A stretch of DNA of 17,706 nucleotides from an uncultured Bacteroidales bacterium (GCA_900544535.1 UQVH01000033.1:1-17706); one strand, 5' to 3'; positions 7,567-16,095 are shown, counted from the first letter of the stretch. Program-made: numbers and translations. The notes: generated by a model from the letters alone, not told the origin.

Positions 7567-7598
7567 TTTGCTCTTCTTGCGAAAAAGTGTTACATTTG
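7567..7598 (+). promoter_or_regulatory. Bacteroidota-type promoter of queF and downstream genes
   Basis: TTTG at 7567-7570, a 20-base spacer and TACATTTG at 7591-7598 match the -33/-7 consensus exactly. Transcription would begin near 7603, leaving a leader of under 20 bases before the chosen queF start at 7622. It separates the queF cluster from the trp operon as its own transcription unit, although read-through from trpA remains possible. Confidence 0.82.
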
Positions 7599-7621
7599 CA
7601 GAAAAGAAACAACTACAGCCA

Positions 7622-8092
7622 ATGCGATCAGAACAAGAACTTGAAGGTGTGTCGCTGCTCGGCAACACCAAAGTCAATTATCCTACTCAATATGCTCCGG
7701 AGGTCCTGGAGACTTTCGTCAACAAACATCCCGACAACGAATATCTCGTCACTTTCACCTGCCCCGAATTCACCTCGCTTTGCCCGAAGACGGGACAGCC
7801 GGATTTTGCTAAAATAATCATTTCCTACATCCCGCGTGTGAAGATGGTCGAGAGCAAAAGCCTGAAACTATATCTATTCAGTTTCCGCAACCATGGCGAC
7901 TTTCATGAAGACTGTGTCAACATCATAATGAAAGATCTGATCGCCCTGATGGACCCGCGCTACATCGAGGTAAAGGGCATCTTCACCCCGCGCGGAGGCA
8001 TCGCCATCCATCCTTTCGCCAACCACGGTGACAGCGAGCATCAGGATATGGCACGTCAACGCCTCATGGCTTCGTTCCCCGCTGATTTTTAA
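7622..8092 (+). CDS. queF: NADPH-dependent 7-cyano-7-deazaguanine reductase
   Basis: QueF reduces preQ0 to preQ1 in the synthesis of queuosine, a modified base at the tRNA wobble position. The start at 7622 gives 156 residues (MRSEQELEGVSLLGNTKVNY...), the size of the single-domain type. The open frame reaches back to 7568, but that start lies inside the promoter. Motifs: the catalytic Cys54 in SLCPKTGQPDF with Asp61, the family signature ESKSLK at 77-82, and HED at 95-97 for substrate binding. It lies 20 bases before queC, which makes its substrate, so the two form a pathway pair. The queD and queE genes are not in this window. Confidence 0.95.
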   Translation: MRSEQELEGVSLLGNTKVNYPTQYAPEVLETFVNKHPDNEYLVTFTCPEFTSLCPKTGQPDFAKIIISYIPRVKMVESKSLKLYLFSFRNHGDFHEDCVNIIMKDLIALMDPRYIEVKGIFTPRGGIAIHPFANHGDSEHQDMARQRLMASFPADF

Positions 8093-8112
8093 CCCATACA
8101 AGACACTTTTTC

Positions 8113-8760
8113 ATGGCAAAAGATACATTATTGGTACTTTCGGGAGGCATGGACTCGACAACCATGCTCTGGGACTACGCCGACTCGATAGCGGCAGCCG
8201 TCACATTTCAGTATGGCTCCAACCACAACCGTCGCGAAGCTGAATGTGCCCGCTGGAACTGCGAGCAACTCGGCATCCGCTGGATCGAGATTGACCTCGC
8301 TTTCATGGGGCGTTATTTTAAAAGCTCGCTCCTTTCCGGGGCCGACGATATACCCGAAGGCCACTATGCCGATGAGAACATGCGTTCTACGGTCGTGCCT
8401 TTCCGCAACGGCATCATGCTATCTGTCGCCGCAGGACTCGCCGAGAGCTTCGGGCTGAAAAAAGTGATGATCGCCAACCATTCAGGCGACCATGCAATTT
8501 ATCCTGACTGCCGTCCGGAATTTATCGGCTCGATGAAAGCCGCGATTTCTGACGGTACCTATGAACATGTTGAGCTGCTTGCGCCTTATACAGATATGAC
8601 CAAAGGCGAAATCGCTCTGAGAGGGAAAGAGATCGGAGTGGACTATTCGCATACTTATTCCTGCTATAAAGGCGGCGAGCATCATTGTGGCAAATGCGGC
8701 ACCTGTGTCGAACGCCGCGAAGCGCTCGAATTTGCCGGAATAGTTCTCGACAACGATTAA
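8113..8760 (+). CDS. queC: 7-cyano-7-deazaguanine (preQ0) synthase
   Basis: QueC converts 7-carboxy-7-deazaguanine to preQ0 using ATP and ammonia, and QueF uses the product. The 215-residue protein shows the ATP-pyrophosphatase loop LSGGMDS (9-15), VPFRNG (95-100), the segment NHSGDHAIYPDCR (122-134), and a C-terminal zinc site with Cys184, Cys192, Cys195 and Cys198 (SCY...CGKCGTC). All four zinc cysteines are present. It follows queF by 20 bases and precedes the next gene by 23, so it is inside an operon. Confidence 0.96.
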   Translation: MAKDTLLVLSGGMDSTTMLWDYADSIAAAVTFQYGSNHNRREAECARWNCEQLGIRWIEIDLAFMGRYFKSSLLSGADDIPEGHYADENMRSTVVPFRNGIMLSVAAGLAESFGLKKVMIANHSGDHAIYPDCRPEFIGSMKAAISDGTYEHVELLAPYTDMTKGEIALRGKEIGVDYSHTYSCYKGGEHHCGKCGTCVERREALEFAGIVLDND

Positions 8761-8783
8761 CCGGCGGCAAGAAACAGAAAGAT

Positions 8784-9605
8784 ATGGATCAAGCTCCCCG
8801 CCGACGCAAAACGAGACGCCGTTTCAGCCTCGTCAAGACACTGAGATTAGTGTTGCCGCTGCTGTTGTTCGTCAGCCTGTGTGTGGTGATGTGTACGCCG
8901 ACACGCCACAGCGAGACTGACGGCTCTATCGTGGTGCCTGAAGTCAAGGTATCGCGTTTCACGTCGGTCTATGATCTTGAGGTCGACACTGTCAGTCCTT
9001 ATCTCGGCCATTTGCCTGATATGCCCGATCCGAACGGCAGACTGAAAGTCAACTATTTCGGAAGCCTCAAACAGAGTTTCAACGACAGCAACTATGTCCA
9101 TTGGGCCGAAGCGGAACAATACGGCATCGAACCGCTGACCGACACCCGATCGCACTGGCGCTTGCGCTCGCCGATCGTAAAAGTGACCACCTGCCCCGAC
9201 TATTATATAGACACACTGATTTTCTCGCGTCCCTACCTTGTGCCGTTAGCCGCAGGCCGTCTCCACGAAATCGGGCGCCGTTTTCGCGACAGCCTTTCGG
9301 TGAGAGGCGGAGGCGATTACCGCATCAAGGTAACCAGTCTTCTGCGTACACCACAGACAATCAAACGTCTGCGGCGACGCAACCGCAATGCCATCGACTC
9401 GTCCGTCCATCAGTTGGGCACTACATTCGATATTTCATATGCCTCCTTCATCGCCAATTCCGCAGGTCATGCCCGCAGCGTCGACGATCTGAAAGGAGTC
9501 CTTTCGGAAGTGCTGCGCGCAATGCGCGAAGAGGGCAAGATCTGGGTCAAATATGAGGTCGGACAGCCCTGTTTCCACATCACCGCGCGCAAACCGGAAG
9601 AATAG
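8784..9605 (+). CDS. Membrane-anchored DUF5715-like protein with M15-peptidase-like zinc motif
   Basis: The chosen start at 8784 gives 273 residues; a longer frame from 8685 overlaps queC. A basic N-terminus (RRRKTRRR) precedes one hydrophobic segment (about 21-37), so the protein is probably held in the inner membrane with a periplasmic domain. CVVMC at 33-37 is a poor lipobox because Met precedes Cys. The C-terminal half has TSLLRTPQT with Arg188, SSVHQLGTTFDIS with His209 and Asp216 (H-x6-D spacing), and CFHI with His265. This pattern resembles the zinc ligands of M15 D,D-carboxypeptidases and matches my recollection of the Bacteroidales family DUF5715. The acidic residue that M15 enzymes usually carry three positions before the last His is Pro262 here, so the active site differs or is lost. 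A cell-wall role is inference. Confidence 0.7.
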   Translation: MDQAPRRRKTRRRFSLVKTLRLVLPLLLFVSLCVVMCTPTRHSETDGSIVVPEVKVSRFTSVYDLEVDTVSPYLGHLPDMPDPNGRLKVNYFGSLKQSFNDSNYVHWAEAEQYGIEPLTDTRSHWRLRSPIVKVTTCPDYYIDTLIFSRPYLVPLAAGRLHEIGRRFRDSLSVRGGGDYRIKVTSLLRTPQTIKRLRRRNRNAIDSSVHQLGTTFDISYASFIANSAGHARSVDDLKGVLSEVLRAMREEGKIWVKYEVGQPCFHITARKPEE

Positions 9606-9636
9606 CTAAACCTGACAATTTAAACCGTTTAATCCT

Positions 9637-12600
9637 ATGAGCGATCAACAGCAAGAGCCCCGCAAGCCGGAGAGCAAAGAAAAGAAACCAAAAAGGCCGT
9701 TGTGGGCCAGAGTGCTCCGCATCTTGCTTTTCACCATCCTTGGAATACTGGTGGTGGTGATCGCTGTGATCACTGTCGCCGTCTCGTATCTCAAGCCCGA
9801 AAGGCTCACACCCTTAGTGGAGAAATATGCCAATGAATATCTGCTGGCCGACGTCTCGATAGGGCGCATGGAGCTGTCGTTCTGGAGCACATTCCCGCGT
9901 CTTGAACTCGATGTGAGCGATCTCGACATCAGAAGCAAGGCTTTCGACAGTCTGAAGGCTGACGAGCGTGACCGCCTGCCGGTCTATGCCGACTCGCTCC
10001 TGTCGCTGCGCCGTTTCAACGCCGCGATCAACATTCCGAAACTCACGGTAGGCTCGTTTGCGTTTTACGACATCATATTTGAAAACCCGCGCATAAACAT
10101 AGTGCAGCTTTCGCCCGACTGTTCCAATCTTGACATCTTCCCTCCGTCGGAAGAATCCGAAAAATCCTCCGGACCGTTGATGATCCCCGACATCTCGATC
10201 GGAACTTTCGAAATACGCGACACGATGCCGGTGCGCTATTTTTCCGCGTCTGACTCTACTGACGTAGCTGTCTGCCTGACAACAGCCGGACTTAATGGGG
10301 AAAAAGCTCCTGTCTATAAGCTTGACATACAGGGCAACACCGATGTGAAACTTCCGGCTGTCGTGTTCAGGGACCTTGCCTTCGGTATTGGTGGCGACAT
10401 CAGTTGGTCACGCCACAATCCTTATCGCATAGCTCTCAGCGATTTCGTTCTGCGCGCTGGTGAGGTCAGGGGTGAACTTTCGGCCGACGTCGATTTCGGT
10501 GACACACTGCGGGTCGATGCCTTTGAGTTTAAACTGCCTCCGACTCCTTACGCCGACTTCCTCCCACTCGTCCCGACGGAATACTCCGGCGAGCTTTCAA
10601 AAATAGACAGCGATCTCAGTCTGTGTTTTGGATTGAAACTGACCGCACCTTATGCACCGGCACTCGATTCGATTCCGTCGCTACATCTTACTCTCGACAT
10701 CCCCGACTGCCGTGCTTCCTATGAACGTTTACGGCTCAAAAGTTTCGCCCTCTCGGCCGAAGCTGAGATTGACGGACGGGATCTCGACCGTTCGACAGTC
10801 GATCTGAAACGTCTGTCGGCCATTGGCGACGGTGTAGGTTTCGAGCTGATCGCAAAGTTTGCCACCCTTCTGTCCGATCCGTCAGCCGAGGGAACATTTC
10901 GCGGAGGTATCGACATAGACCGTCTTCCCTCGGTTCTGCTCAAAAAACTTCCGTGTACGGTTTCGGGCAACCTGCGTGCCGACAGTCGTTTCTCGCTGCG
11001 GAAAAGCTATCTTTCCAAAGAAAAATTCCACCTCATACGCCTTACGGGCGATGCTACTCTCCGCGATTTCAGGGCTTCAATGCCGGAACTTCCTGCCGAT
11101 CTTTACACACGCACGGTCGAACTGAAACTCGGCACCAACTCTTCATTCACCCGCGGCGATGTGGCTGTCGACTCAATGCTGACAGCTTCGCTGAAGATCG
11201 ACACCATTTCCGCCGATGTCACCGGCATGTCACTTATAGGCAGCGGATTGAAAATGGGAGTCGGAAGCCGGAACACGGCCTCGTCAGCCGATACTACTCT
11301 CATCAATCCGCTTGGTGCACGGATTGTGGCCGACAGACTCTTCTTCAAGTCGCAGGAAGACTCCCTGCGCGTGCGTCTGCGCAAGGCCACTGTCGGCGCA
11401 ACACTCCGCCGATACAAGGGCGATGCCAGAAAACCTCAATTGCATCTTGATGTAGCTACCGAAGGAGCCCTCTACGGCGACCGTGTCAACCGCGCCATGC
11501 TGCGTAAGGCTCTCCTATATGTGACTGTTTATCCGGATTCTCTGCCGGCAACCCGCCGCCGTTCAGCGCTTATGGACTCGCTCTCCCGCATCCATCCGGA
11601 ACTCTCGCAGGATTCTTTGCGCGTACTTGCGGCCTCAATCCGCAAACCCCGTCGCGGCAACTTCATGAAAGCCGACAGTGCTTCAGTGGCCAACGGTGAA
11701 GTCCTCGACATAACGGTTGACAACTCCATGCGCCGTCTCTTGCGCTCCTGGGATGCCAAAGGGATATTACGTGCCGAACGGATGGCTGTGTTTTCGCCAT
11801 ATTTCCCCCTGCGCAACAGCATGTCTGATCTCAACATGCGCTTTACGTCCGACTCACTGACAATTACTGACACACGGCTGCGTTCGGGCAACAGTGAACT
11901 GACAGTCAACGGAAGCATCAGCAACATAACCAAAGCGCTGACCTCCCGCACCCATTCGCAGCCGCTGAGACTTGATTTTACTCTGGAGGGTGATACTCTT
12001 GATGTCAACCAGCTTGCCGCTGCCGTTTTTGCGGGTGCCGCTTTTGCCGAAAGAGACTCTTCGGCAACATTCACGGCTCCCGATACCGAAAACGAGGCTG
12101 AAATGGCCGCATCGGTTCAGGTCGGTGCAGACTCCACTGCACTCCTTGTCATACCCTCGAATGTCGAAGGCACTCTCAACGTCCGGGCGGCCGACATCCT
12201 TTACTCCAACATGACTTTCCATGACTTCCGCGGGAAGCTCAATGTATATAACGGTGCCATAAATCTTGAACAGATGACGGCCCGCACCGATGTCGGCTCG
12301 ATTGATCTTAACGCTCTTTACAGCGCACCGACGAAACAGGATGCTACATTTGCATTCGGCCTGAAAGTCAGTGATTTCAGAATCGCACAGTTCCTCAAGC
12401 TCGTACCGTCGCTTGATTCGCTCATGCCTCTTCTTTCCGACATAAGCGGCATAATCAACGCCGATATAGCCGCGACAACAGGTCTCGATTCCGAAATGAA
12501 CCTCGACATACCTACACTCAAGGCCGCTGTCAAACTGTCGGGTGACAGCCTTGTGCTGATCGACGAGCAGACTTTCCGCAAAATCGGCAAATGGCTGCTT

Positions 12601-13137
12601 TTCAAGCACAAGGAAAACAATGTGATCGACAGCATGAACGTTGAGATGATTGTCAACAACTCCCAGCTTGAACTTTTCCCCTTCATCTTCAATCTCGACC
12701 GCTACAAACTCGGAGTCATGGGTTCCAACGATATGGCGATGAATCTCAACTACCATATCGCCGTGCTCAAGTCGCCGTTGCCATTCAAATTCGGCATCAA
12801 CATAAAAGGAGATGTCGACAATATGAAGATCCGGCTGGGACGCGCCAAGTTCAACGAGAAGAACCTGCCGCGAACGGTGGCCATAGCCGACACGACCCGC
12901 GTCAACCTCGTACGCGAGATCGGCAACATCTTCCACCGCGGTGTCAGGAATTCGAAACTGCGCAGCCTTGACCTGGCCAATGCGGCAACCATGCATGCAA
13001 TCGACTCTGACCTTGCCGCCGACACCATCTCTCACGCAGATTCCCTATACTTCATCAAGGAAGGCCTGATCCCGGCGCCCGACACAGTTCCCGCCGCCGT
13101 CATCAAGCCGGCCGAAAAGAAAAAGAAACGCAAATGA
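9637..13137 (+). CDS. AsmA-family-like envelope protein
   Basis: This 1166-residue protein has a short, charged cytoplasmic tail (about 1-25, rich in Lys, Glu and Pro), one transmembrane helix (about 26-51) and a very long periplasmic part. The segment just after the helix (YLKPERLTPLVEKYANEYL... to FWSTFPRLELDVSDL) is typical of the N-terminus of AsmA-like proteins in Bacteroidales. The rest alternates short hydrophobic and polar stretches, as expected for the repeated beta layers of AsmA/TamB-type proteins, which are thought to form a groove for lipid transport between membranes. The tail ends in a basic run, KKKKRK. It starts 31 bases after the preceding gene, and its stop overlaps the next start by four bases. 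The substrate cannot be told from sequence. Confidence 0.8.
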   Translation: MSDQQQEPRKPESKEKKPKRPLWARVLRILLFTILGILVVVIAVITVAVSYLKPERLTPLVEKYANEYLLADVSIGRMELSFWSTFPRLELDVSDLDIRSKAFDSLKADERDRLPVYADSLLSLRRFNAAINIPKLTVGSFAFYDIIFENPRINIVQLSPDCSNLDIFPPSEESEKSSGPLMIPDISIGTFEIRDTMPVRYFSASDSTDVAVCLTTAGLNGEKAPVYKLDIQGNTDVKLPAVVFRDLAFGIGGDISWSRHNPYRIALSDFVLRAGEVRGELSADVDFGDTLRVDAFEFKLPPTPYADFLPLVPTEYSGELSKIDSDLSLCFGLKLTAPYAPALDSIPSLHLTLDIPDCRASYERLRLKSFALSAEAEIDGRDLDRSTVDLKRLSAIGDGVGFELIAKFATLLSDPSAEGTFRGGIDIDRLPSVLLKKLPCTVSGNLRADSRFSLRKSYLSKEKFHLIRLTGDATLRDFRASMPELPADLYTRTVELKLGTNSSFTRGDVAVDSMLTASLKIDTISADVTGMSLIGSGLKMGVGSRNTASSADTTLINPLGARIVADRLFFKSQEDSLRVRLRKATVGATLRRYKGDARKPQLHLDVATEGALYGDRVNRAMLRKALLYVTVYPDSLPATRRRSALMDSLSRIHPELSQDSLRVLAASIRKPRRGNFMKADSASVANGEVLDITVDNSMRRLLRSWDAKGILRAERMAVFSPYFPLRNSMSDLNMRFTSDSLTITDTRLRSGNSELTVNGSISNITKALTSRTHSQPLRLDFTLEGDTLDVNQLAAAVFAGAAFAERDSSATFTAPDTENEAEMAASVQVGADSTALLVIPSNVEGTLNVRAADILYSNMTFHDFRGKLNVYNGAINLEQMTARTDVGSIDLNALYSAPTKQDATFAFGLKVSDFRIAQFLKLVPSLDSLMPLLSDISGIINADIAATTGLDSEMNLDIPTLKAAVKLSGDSLVLIDEQTFRKIGKWLLFKHKENNVIDSMNVEMIVNNSQLELFPFIFNLDRYKLGVMGSNDMAMNLNYHIAVLKSPLPFKFGINIKGDVDNMKIRLGRAKFNEKNLPRTVAIADTTRVNLVREIGNIFHRGVRNSKLRSLDLANAATMHAIDSDLAADTISHADSLYFIKEGLIPAPDTVPAAVIKPAEKKKKRK

Positions 13138-13898
13138 CACAGCCTCCGGTTCCTTTTGCTCCTGAAATACTCCGTTTTCTCGAACGCCGTCACTACGAGC
13201 GCGTGACTCCGCGCGCGGCGCTTATCGACATGGACGGCACTCTCTACGACTCGATGAAAAACCACACCAAAGCTTGGCACAGACTCATGACCGAGCTTGG
13301 TGTGGACTGCACCCGCGAGGAGTTCTATCTCTATGAGGGACGCACAGGAGCATCGACGATCAACACCCTGTTTCAGCGCCAGTTCGGCCGCGATGCGACC
13401 GACGAGGAGAAAACGACTCTCTATCAACGCAAGACCGAATATTTCCGCGAGTTGCCCCCGGTGCTTCCGATGCCCGGCGCCCTTGATATGCTGTCCACTT
13501 TCCGCGAGACAGGCATACAGCGTGTGCTTGTGACCGGATCGGGCCAGCAGTCGGTGCTCGATAAGATCTCGCGTGATTTTCCGGGAATGTTCGATGACGA
13601 CAAGCGCATCACGGCAGCTAATGTCACTCACGGAAAGCCTCATCCCGAACCTTTCATAAGGGCCATGCAGCTTGTGCGCGTCAGCCCGTCGCAGGCAATT
13701 GTCGTAGAGAACGCGCCCCTCGGTGTAGAGGCCGGAGACCGTGCGGGAGCTTTTACGGTAGGAGTGACCACTGGCCCCATACCCCGCGAAGCCCTGGAGG
13801 AAGCCGGAGCCGCCGTTGTGTTCGGCTCCATGCCGGAATTTGCCCGTCTCTTGCCATCGCTGCTGCTCTCGCTCCTGATTGTCAGCAGGCAGCCCTGA
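13134..13898 (+). CDS. HAD-superfamily hydrolase (beta-phosphoglucomutase-like subgroup)
   Basis: The 254-residue protein shows the HAD motifs in order: IDMDGTLYDS (31-40) with nucleophile Asp32 and acid/base Asp34, LVTGSG as motif II, GKPHPEPF with the motif III lysine, and VVENAPLGVEAGDRAG as motif IV. A helical cap region lies between motifs I and II, as in subfamily IA phosphatases and beta-phosphoglucomutases. The substrate is unknown; sugar phosphatase or mutase activity is a reasonable guess. It overlaps the AsmA-like gene by ATGA (13134-13137), so it is probably coupled in translation. About 25 extra N-terminal residues precede the first motif; an internal start is not obvious. Confidence 0.85.
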   Translation: MTQPPVPFAPEILRFLERRHYERVTPRAALIDMDGTLYDSMKNHTKAWHRLMTELGVDCTREEFYLYEGRTGASTINTLFQRQFGRDATDEEKTTLYQRKTEYFRELPPVLPMPGALDMLSTFRETGIQRVLVTGSGQQSVLDKISRDFPGMFDDDKRITAANVTHGKPHPEPFIRAMQLVRVSPSQAIVVENAPLGVEAGDRAGAFTVGVTTGPIPREALEEAGAAVVFGSMPEFARLLPSLLLSLLIVSRQP

Positions 13899-13954
13899 AC
13901 TGAGCGACGATCCATTACACATAAATAACTCTTTATTAAACACACTCTGAAGTA

Positions 13955-14995
13955 ATGCAAAAAATAGTCTATACCAACGATGTTTCAGGCGCCATCACCG
14001 CTTTTGTCAGTGAAATGGCACCCGCGAGCGTCCATATCATAACCGATACGAACGTAAAAAACGCCGTATTGCCCCGACTCGGTCTTGACTTTCCGTTCAT
14101 AACTGTCGAGCCCGGCGACGACAATAAGAATCTTGATTCGCTCAGCCGGATATGGAGCGGCCTCATCAGTCAGGGAGCCACCCGGAAATCTCTTATAATA
14201 AATATAGGCGGCGGAGTCGTCACAGACATGGGTGGATTCGCCGCCGCCACATTCAAGCGTGGATTGCGGTTCATCAACGTCCCGACAACTCTGCTTTCGG
14301 CTGTCGATGCCGCCGTGGGCGGAAAGACTGGCATAAATTTCGAAGGACTGAAAAACGAGATCGGAGCCTTTGCGCAGGCAGATGCCGTAGTGATCTCCAC
14401 CATTCTCTTCTCCTCCCTTCCAAAAACCGAACTTCTTTCGGGCTATGCCGAAATGCTCAAACATGGTCTGTTGTCTTCGGCCGATTCCTATGCCTCGCTT
14501 CTGAAATTCGATATACTCAATGCCGACCTGACACGCCTGCTTCCGCTGCTTGAAGAAAGTGTCCGCGTGAAAGAACGCATTGTCACCGAAGATCCCAGTG
14601 AAAAAGGAATCCGCCGAGCGCTGAATCTCGGTCATACCGCCGGCCACGCATTCGAGGCTCTTGCCATGCACAAAGGCCGTCCGATTCCCCACGGCTATGC
14701 CGTTGCTTTCGGAATACTTGTCGAAATGATCCTCTCCCACACTCTCGAAGGGTTCCCTTCGGAGGAGCTGTACCTCTACGCCTCCTACCTTAAAGAGCAG
14801 GGCTATGGATCGCCCGACATTTCATGCAAGGACTATGAGGCACTTGTGGAATATATGCACCACGACAAGAAAAACGATACTCCCTCACGGATCAATTTCA
14901 CCCTGCTTTCCTCGCCGGGAGTTCCGCTCATCGACCGCACGGCTCCTGAGGCGGAGATTCTCACGGCACTTGACATTTTCCGCGATCTGCTCTGA
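13955..14995 (+). CDS. aroB: 3-dehydroquinate synthase
   Basis: AroB converts DAHP to 3-dehydroquinate, the second step of the shikimate pathway that feeds chorismate to the tryptophan genes. The 346-residue protein has the NAD-binding loop GGGVVTDMGGF (85-95), VPTTLLSAVDAAVGGKTGIN (109-128), and the probable zinc ligands Glu166 (GYAEMLKHG), His227 (NLGHTAGHAFE) and His246 (PHGYAVAFG). A gap of 56 bases follows the HAD gene with no clear promoter in it, so it is likely the last gene of the queF transcription unit. Confidence 0.95.
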   Translation: MQKIVYTNDVSGAITAFVSEMAPASVHIITDTNVKNAVLPRLGLDFPFITVEPGDDNKNLDSLSRIWSGLISQGATRKSLIINIGGGVVTDMGGFAAATFKRGLRFINVPTTLLSAVDAAVGGKTGINFEGLKNEIGAFAQADAVVISTILFSSLPKTELLSGYAEMLKHGLLSSADSYASLLKFDILNADLTRLLPLLEESVRVKERIVTEDPSEKGIRRALNLGHTAGHAFEALAMHKGRPIPHGYAVAFGILVEMILSHTLEGFPSEELYLYASYLKEQGYGSPDISCKDYEALVEYMHHDKKNDTPSRINFTLLSSPGVPLIDRTAPEAEILTALDIFRDLL

Positions 14996-15009
14996 TATTT
15001 CCACAATGT

Positions 15010-15067
15010 AAAAAAGCGCCGCAGATCCGCGATGGCCCCGATGGCGGGAGTCGCGTCTGCGACGCTT
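15010..15067. terminator. Terminator hairpin between convergent aroB and the outer-membrane gene
   Basis: AAGCG-C-CGCAGA (15014-15025) pairs with TCTGCG-A-CGCTT (15056-15067) with one C-A mismatch. The stem continues as CGCGA (15028-15032) with TCGCG (15051-15055) after a two-base bulge. Read on the minus strand the hairpin is followed by a run of six T (the A-run at 15010-15015), so it is a good intrinsic terminator for the gene at complement 15089-15844. For aroB on the plus strand the tail is only ATATTCT, so it is weaker there. Confidence 0.75.
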
Positions 15068-15088
15068 ATATTCTATGCGCGGCGGTGA

Positions 15089-15844
15089 TCAGAAAATATA
15101 GCCTGCGGTTGCGAAAATATTGACGTTGTGTGAATTCGGTGTGACTTTGGCGGTACTCGTGCCCATAGCGACGTTGCGGAACCCGAACTGACATCTCACG
15201 CCAAGTGCGACTTTATTCATGAACGTAAGTCCTGTGCCGAGATGCAATCCCATGTCGAAATCGCGATATGAGTTCAGAAAACCGCGGTCGCTCTTATAAT
15301 AGTCCGTCTTGTAGTGTGATATGTTGGTCACTAACTGTCCGACTTCATTGACTTTGGCGTTGTATTCCGTCCTTTTCTGCTTTCCGCCGATACCGAAACT
15401 CATGAAAAGACCGCCGTCGGCTGTCCACTTCACGCTTGGAGCCAGATTGAAGGTGAAGGAGGCGAATATAGGCACGTTGAATGTGCGGAAGTTGTTCTTT
15501 ATGAATACGTTCGATACGTTCGGATCTCCCTCCTTGGTGACGGCCATATCCAGTTTTCCGGTGTTGCGCAGATAGTTCAGTTCGGTGCCGATGCCGACAA
15601 AGGAAGTGATATTGAACTTGGCCCTGAAACCGAGTCCCCAGGCAAAACCCATCGAATTGTTGACATCGGAAATTTCTTTGAAGCAACTTTTATAATTTTC
15701 CGTGACATAGCTTCCGCCCATAAGCAGATGAGCCTGCATCTCAAGAAATTTATCCGGTTTGCCATAAGAGATCAGCTGAGACTGTGCCCCGGCAGGAAGA
15801 AGCAATGCGACGACGGCTGAAATTGCAGCGATAAGTTTTCTCAT
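15089..15844 (-). CDS. Outer-membrane beta-barrel protein (PorT-like)
   Basis: This 251-residue protein begins MRKLIAAISAVVALLLPAGAQS, a clear signal peptide with likely cleavage around residues 20-22. The rest alternates polar and aromatic/hydrophobic residues in short strands (for example MGFAWGLGFRAKF, FVGIGTELNYL, VPIFASFTFNL, MGLHLGTGLTFM, VALGVRCQFGF) and ends in Phe (ATAGYIF), a usual outer-membrane insertion signal. Strand count suggests a small 8-10-stranded barrel like those annotated as PorT-family or OMP_b-brl_2 in Bacteroidota. Its function is unknown. It is a single-gene unit, convergent with aroB, with its own promoter at complement 15895-15926. Confidence 0.82.
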   Translation of the reverse strand: MRKLIAAISAVVALLLPAGAQSQLISYGKPDKFLEMQAHLLMGGSYVTENYKSCFKEISDVNNSMGFAWGLGFRAKFNITSFVGIGTELNYLRNTGKLDMAVTKEGDPNVSNVFIKNNFRTFNVPIFASFTFNLAPSVKWTADGGLFMSFGIGGKQKRTEYNAKVNEVGQLVTNISHYKTDYYKSDRGFLNSYRDFDMGLHLGTGLTFMNKVALGVRCQFGFRNVAMGTSTAKVTPNSHNVNIFATAGYIF

Positions 15845-15894
15845 AAGATAATCAAAATGTGTGTGACTTTTTGTGTGGTTTATTTCTGACTGAT

Positions 15895-15926
15895 CAAAAT
15901 TACATCAAAAAGCCTTCATAAACAAC
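15895..15926 (-). promoter_or_regulatory. Probable promoter of the outer-membrane barrel gene
   Basis: On the minus strand TAATTTTG (complement 15895-15902) matches the -7 consensus TAnnTTTG. With a 20-base spacer the -33 position reads GTTG (complement 15923-15926), one base off TTTG. The start site would fall near 15888, giving a leader of about 45 bases before the ATG at 15844. Confidence 0.65.
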
Positions 15927-15961
15927 CGCAAGTATAAAAATCGACAAAAAATGACATTTTT

Positions 15962-15993
15962 TTTGCACAATTGAATAATAATGCCTAATTTTG
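15962..15993 (+). promoter_or_regulatory. Promoter of the tRNA-Arg gene
   Basis: TTTG at 15962-15965, a 20-base spacer and TAATTTTG at 15986-15993 are an exact match to the Bacteroidota promoter consensus. Transcription would begin about 20 bases before the tRNA 5' end. Confidence 0.85.
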
Positions 15994-16017
15994 CAGTGTC
16001 AAAAACGACAACAAAAC

Positions 16018-16091
16018 GGCTCATTAGCTCAACTGAATAGAGCATCTGACTACGGATCAGAAGGTTACAGGTTTGAATCCTGTATGAGTCA
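16018..16091 (+). tRNA. tRNA-Arg(ACG)
   Basis: The 74 bases fold into a full cloverleaf: acceptor GGCTCAT with ATGAGTC (one G-U), D stem GCTC/GAGC, anticodon stem TCTGA/TCAGA with loop CTACGGA, and T stem ACAGG/CCTGT. The anticodon is ACG, so it reads arginine CGN codons after deamination of A34. The discriminator is A and CCA is not encoded. A20, an arginine identity element in other bacteria, is present. The D loop (AACTGAATA) lacks the usual GG and the T loop is TTTGAAT rather than TTCGAAT. Positions 15/48 and 19/56 are A/T instead of the common G/C, so both tertiary pairs appear compensated. It has its own promoter and terminator. Confidence 0.96.
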
Positions 16092-16095
16092 CTTC

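Noticed and set aside
7501..7621. A preQ1 riboswitch before queF
   Set aside because: The queF promoter lies downstream of the hairpins, so they would not be in the queF mRNA if that promoter is used, and I see no preQ1-type C-rich loop with A-rich tail.
8784..8894. A lipoprotein signal in the DUF5715-like protein
   Set aside because: The residue before the candidate Cys37 is Met, which does not fit the lipobox; a simple membrane anchor is more likely.
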